Part shown: piece after piece, positions 61,416 through 64,000 of the stretch
Layout of the letters: each line of letters begins with the position of its first letter
Position numbering within the stretch: the stretch's first letter is position 1
Assembly: GCF_030525615.1 (NCBI RefSeq)
Contig: NZ_JAUNEJ010000003.1
Span: 267,603 to 331,602, forward strand
DNA from: Cutibacterium sp.
GTDB taxonomy: Bacteria; Actinomycetota; Actinomycetes; Propionibacteriales; Propionibacteriaceae
DNA: 64,000 nt
Direction: 5' to 3'
The notes under the pieces: model-generated
What the model saw: the letters and a program-made list of their open reading frames with translations, nothing else
The model's database searches: none
Told to the model about the DNA's origin: nothing
Translations under genes and position numbers: made by a program

Positions 61416-62003
61416 GTGAGCCAGTCAACCCCCATTCGTTCCGTCGACGTCACCCGGGCACAAGCCGCAGTGCGTGAGTTCCTTGTGGCTATTGGTGAGG
61501 ACCCAGACAGGGAGGGGTTACGCGATACCCCGGGCCGAGTCGCCAAGGCTGCTGAGGAGCTCTTTGGCGGATTGCACCAAGACCCCGGTGAACTCTTGGC
61601 GACGACCTTCGACATCTCTCACGATGAGATGGTCTTGGTGCGTGATATTGAAATGCAGTCGATGTGTGAACACCACTTGCTGCCCTTTGTGGGAGTAGCA
61701 CACGTGGGGTACATCCCGGCCAAGGATGGTCGAGTGACCGGGTTGAGCAAAATCGCCAGGTTGGTGGAGGTCTACGCTCGTCGCCCGCAAGTGCAGGAGA
61801 GATTGACGACTCAGGTGGCAGACGCGTTGGTGGAGTACTTGGATGCGCGTGGGGTGATCGTGGTCGTTGAAGCTGAGCATATGTGCATGACGACGCGAGG
61901 AGTTCGCAAGCCAGGGGCCAGGACGGTGACCTCTGCAGTGCGAGGGATCTTGCGAAACCCTGCGACGCGGGCAGAGGCGATGGGGTTGATTACCGGGCGG
62001 TGA
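61416..62003 (+). CDS. folE: GTP cyclohydrolase I
   Basis: 195 residues, GTG start. [40 protein letters not shown] (zinc Cys and His) and [22 protein letters not shown] (second Cys and catalytic region) identify FolE. First step of folate (and pterin) synthesis. ftsH-folE is a standard actinobacterial pairing. Confidence 0.97.
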   Translation: MSQSTPIRSVDVTRAQAAVREFLVAIGEDPDREGLRDTPGRVAKAAEELFGGLHQDPGELLATTFDISHDEMVLVRDIEMQSMCEHHLLPFVGVAHVGYIPAKDGRVTGLSKIARLVEVYARRPQVQERLTTQVADALVEYLDARGVIVVVEAEHMCMTTRGVRKPGARTVTSAVRGILRNPATRAEAMGLITGR

Positions 62004-62511
62004 CAGCTGCGGACGATGTTGCTGATGTCTGCAGGGAGTAACACGGTGAGCGAACTGTCCGATTAGACGCTTTGAGATCCATGATCGGTCTCGTGCGGCA
62101 GGCATGTGAGATCTCGTGAGAGATGTGGACGTGGTGGCATGTCAGCTTGATCGAGATCAGTTGGACCGACCAGTTGCGCTGCGTCCGTACGCGGACAGTC
62201 GTTTCGGTAACGCTATGAACCGTTTAGCGACACAGCATCCACTATTTGTAGTACTTAAGTACCCAATCCATGAGGCGCGTGCGCAGTTGCGTCTCATCGT
62301 TGGGAAATATGGTACGGTGTTAACACGCTAGCCTGCGTCTCGCGAGTATCAAAAATGGCGTATCGTGCCGATGATCGTCATACGATCCGCTTGGTGCAGG
62401 GTGGTTGAAAAAGAGACCAACGTATCAGGAGTGCAGCCATCGAAAAACTGGGCCAATGTAAGCAATGTTTACTGTTAGAAAACAGCATCTACTTTTGAGA
62501 TGGGAAAATCA
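62004..62511. other. Spacer between folE and the surface-protein gene
   Basis: No confident gene. A frame from GTG 62116 to 62331 could encode 71 residues (MRDVDVVACQLDRDQ...), with no family I recognise and no SD; it may be a gene remnant. AT content rises toward 62511, where the promoter of the surface protein should lie; no clear -35/-10 pair was assigned. Confidence 0.4.
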
Positions 62512-64000
62512 ATGAGATCTATTCGCGGTCATTTATGGCGGATAGTTACAGCGATACTCGCTGTCGCTCTGGCTGTCGTTGGTTTGCAGCCTGTGAGTGC
62601 CGAGGCGGCCGACTTTGAGGGTGGAGGGCTTGTAGGCCTTCCCGGTGACGATTATAAGTTCTATGATCGGGAAGCGGTCTTGAAGGCTCAGCCAGATTTT
62701 ACAAACCGTGACATCTACGGTTGGCAATTCTCTGGAGGGAACCCGGTCGATCCTTTTGGACCCAATCAGTTCCTTTCGACTCCTGCCATTACCAGGGATG
62801 GGCAGGAGCATTACGGCTGGTGTATAGACCCTGACGCGAAATATCCTTTCAATACTCAGTACACCGACCCAGGAAAGCTGGATCGCGTCACATCGATCGA
62901 CATCGAAGATGTTAAGAAGTCGGGTTCTCTATTCAACGAGATTCCATTTGATGGTCATCAAAAAGACGCGGTAGTCAACGTCGCTAAAAAGCTTGGAGAA
63001 GCTTGGAAGGCGCAAGATCATCAGGAAATGAAGGATCTCTCCACGGCGCTCGCAATCCTCCTGAACTCGTGGCGTGGAGAGTCTGCTCCGGCTAACTTCT
63101 ACACCAATGGTAGTCGGCCCGCGCGAGGAGCGGCAGGTGCATCCGACACTGGTTTCACGAGGCAGGTTTCTAACTTCTGGGAGCAGGGTAAAGCGGCATT
63201 TCCGGAATATGAGGTAGTGATAAAGCCGAACAATCCCTCAAACCGTGGCCTGACGACTACCCTGACCAAGGAAAAGTTCCGGAATCTGACGGGATATGAG
63301 TACGTTCCGCAGTGGAAAGTAAAATCAACTCTGCTGTTAAAGGGTAACACCGAGCCGCACGATAACGCGTTGCTTTTCGAGTGGAAGGGTGGAATCCCCC
63401 AGGCTGCGCCTGAGGAGTACATCACGGTCATGGCTCCGCTGGATTACTCCGTTAAGCCGGGCAATTCCGGGCAGAACTTCCAGCGTGTCTTGGCCGCTCA
63501 CCAGCCCGGTATACCGGATTACCCGGCTCCAGAACCAGAGCCACAGCCGGTGAAGGTGACGACGGTTGCTGATAAGTCGGCTCAGGTGGGTGCTGAGTTT
63601 GGTGATGTTGCCCGGGTGACGGGGACGGTTCCTGAGGGTGCTCAGGTGACGTTCCAGGTGTTCCGTAAGGGTGATGTGGCCAATGTGTGTACTGCTCCGG
63701 TGGCCACGACGAAGCCGGTTGCGGTTCCTGCGGGGACGCATACGGATGCTGTTGAGGTTGCTTCTCCGAAGGTGACTGTGGAGCAGGCTGGCACGTATTA
63801 CTGGGTGGAGACGCTCACGGATGCTGATGGCACGGTGTTGGCGAAGGGTGCGTGTGGTGCTGCTGATGAGGTCACCACGGTGACTCCGAAGCCGGTGCCG
63901 GTGAAGGTGACGACGGTTGCTGATAAGTCGGCTCAGGTGGGTGCTGAGTTTGGTGATGTTGCCCGGGTGACGGGGACGGTTCCTGAGGGTGCTCAGGTGA
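62512..64000 (+). CDS. Secreted thioester-type surface protein with tandem repeats (3' end outside window)
   Basis: At least 496 residues, open to the window end. A signal peptide (hydrophobic core VTAILAVALAVVGL, cleavage about AEA-AD) is followed by a domain with HYGWCIDPDAKYPFNTQY, the Cys region typical of thioester domains (TED) of Gram-positive adhesins. These can bond covalently to host targets via a Cys-Gln thioester; I could not place the Gln with certainty. From codon 347 a 117-residue, Thr/Val-rich Ig-like repeat begins (PVKVTTVADKSAQVG) and restarts after 351 bp. In-frame ATG 62500 is an alternative start. It resembles Cutibacterium adhesins. Confidence 0.8.
   Translation, partial: MRSIRGHLWRIVTAILAVALAVVGLQPVSAEAADFEGGGLVGLPGDDYKFYDREAVLKAQPDFTNRDIYGWQFSGGNPVDPFGPNQFLSTPAITRDGQEHYGWCIDPDAKYPFNTQYTDPGKLDRVTSIDIEDVKKSGSLFNEIPFDGHQKDAVVNVAKKLGEAWKAQDHQEMKDLSTALAILLNSWRGESAPANFYTNGSRPARGAAGASDTGFTRQVSNFWEQGKAAFPEYEVVIKPNNPSNRGLTTTLTKEKFRNLTGYEYVPQWKVKSTLLLKGNTEPHDNALLFEWKGGIPQAAPEEYITVMAPLDYSVKPGNSGQNFQRVLAAHQPGIPDYPAPEPEPQPVKVTTVADKSAQVGAEFGDVARVTGTVPEGAQVTFQVFRKGDVANVCTAPVATTKPVAVPAGTHTDAVEVASPKVTVEQAGTYYWVETLTDADGTVLAKGACGAADEVTTVTPKPVPVKVTTVADKSAQVGAEFGDVARVTGTVPEGAQV
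63550..64000 (+). repeat. 351-bp tandem repeat in the surface-protein gene
   Basis: The unit starting GTGAAGGTGACGACGGTTGC at 63550 restarts at 63901. The 100 bases of the second unit inside the window are identical to the first. Each unit encodes 117 residues. Further copies probably follow. Confidence 0.93.

Overview
The window is a 64 kb piece of a high-GC actinobacterial chromosome. Gene content and order point to a propionibacterium, most likely Cutibacterium (C. acnes group). The evidence is an actinobacterial-type ileS with a T-box leader, WhiB and Crp-like regulators, the Nth/TlpA/NUDIX cluster and the actinobacterial 'helicase/secretion neighbourhood' Tad locus known from mycobacteria. 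A tilS-hpt-ftsH-folE block and a thioester-type surface protein with near-identical repeats fit as well. The species is an inference; no 16S sequence is present.

Layout. 1-1590: two tandem Cof-type HAD phosphatases (the first enters from outside the window). 1655-5177: T-box leader and ileS. 5520-7197: an AT-rich ABC ATPase/permease pair, flanked by two related hairpin sequences, then a broken Gfo/Idh/MocA oxidoreductase. 7997-9759: a WhiB4-like gene, a DUF4177 gene and ridA, coupled by ATGA overlaps, convergent with a Crp-family regulator. 9887-11807: nth, a TlpA-like lipoprotein and a NUDIX hydrolase. 11900-14683 (minus): Holin-X-like protein, nhaA and a methyltransferase. 14812-20010: Tad/Flp pilus locus (ssd, tadA, tadB, tadC, flp, two TadE-like genes). 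20143-23957: divergent DEAH helicase and methyltransferase. 24181-30348: topA, a CYTH/CHAD-like gene, tmk and holB. 30481-33732: DoxX-like protein, a PSP1 protein that appears to start at CTG, and a secreted TAP-like peptidase. 34343-36022: DUF885 peptidase. 36150: tRNA-Thr(CGU).

36226-40167 is an AT-rich island directly 3' of tRNA-Thr. It encodes a frameshifted lactococcin-972-like bacteriocin precursor, a small membrane protein, an FtsX-like permease, a LolD/MacB-like ATPase and a 51-residue membrane protein. 40355-46288 is a sugar locus: a ROK repressor, a nested-palindrome operator, a lipoprotein binding protein, two permeases and a cytoplasmic GH20 hexosaminidase. A decayed ABC transporter follows. 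47535-52169 holds an amine oxidase, a repeat-rich spacer, a zinc-ribbon membrane protein, SixA and a CE7 esterase. 52175-62003 holds an RNA-methylase-like gene, ppa, dacB, tilS, hpt, aldA, ftsH, a frameshifted DUF6498-like remnant and folE. 62512 onward is the start of a large secreted surface protein with a 351-bp tandem repeat, running off the window.

The most unusual signals lie in the Tad locus. Between tadC and flp is a 4-unit array with an exact 61-bp period. Next to it is a roughly 90-bp element, repeated upstream of ssd, that carries paired DnaA-box-like sites 34 bp apart. The bacteriocin island and the CTG start are the next most interesting.
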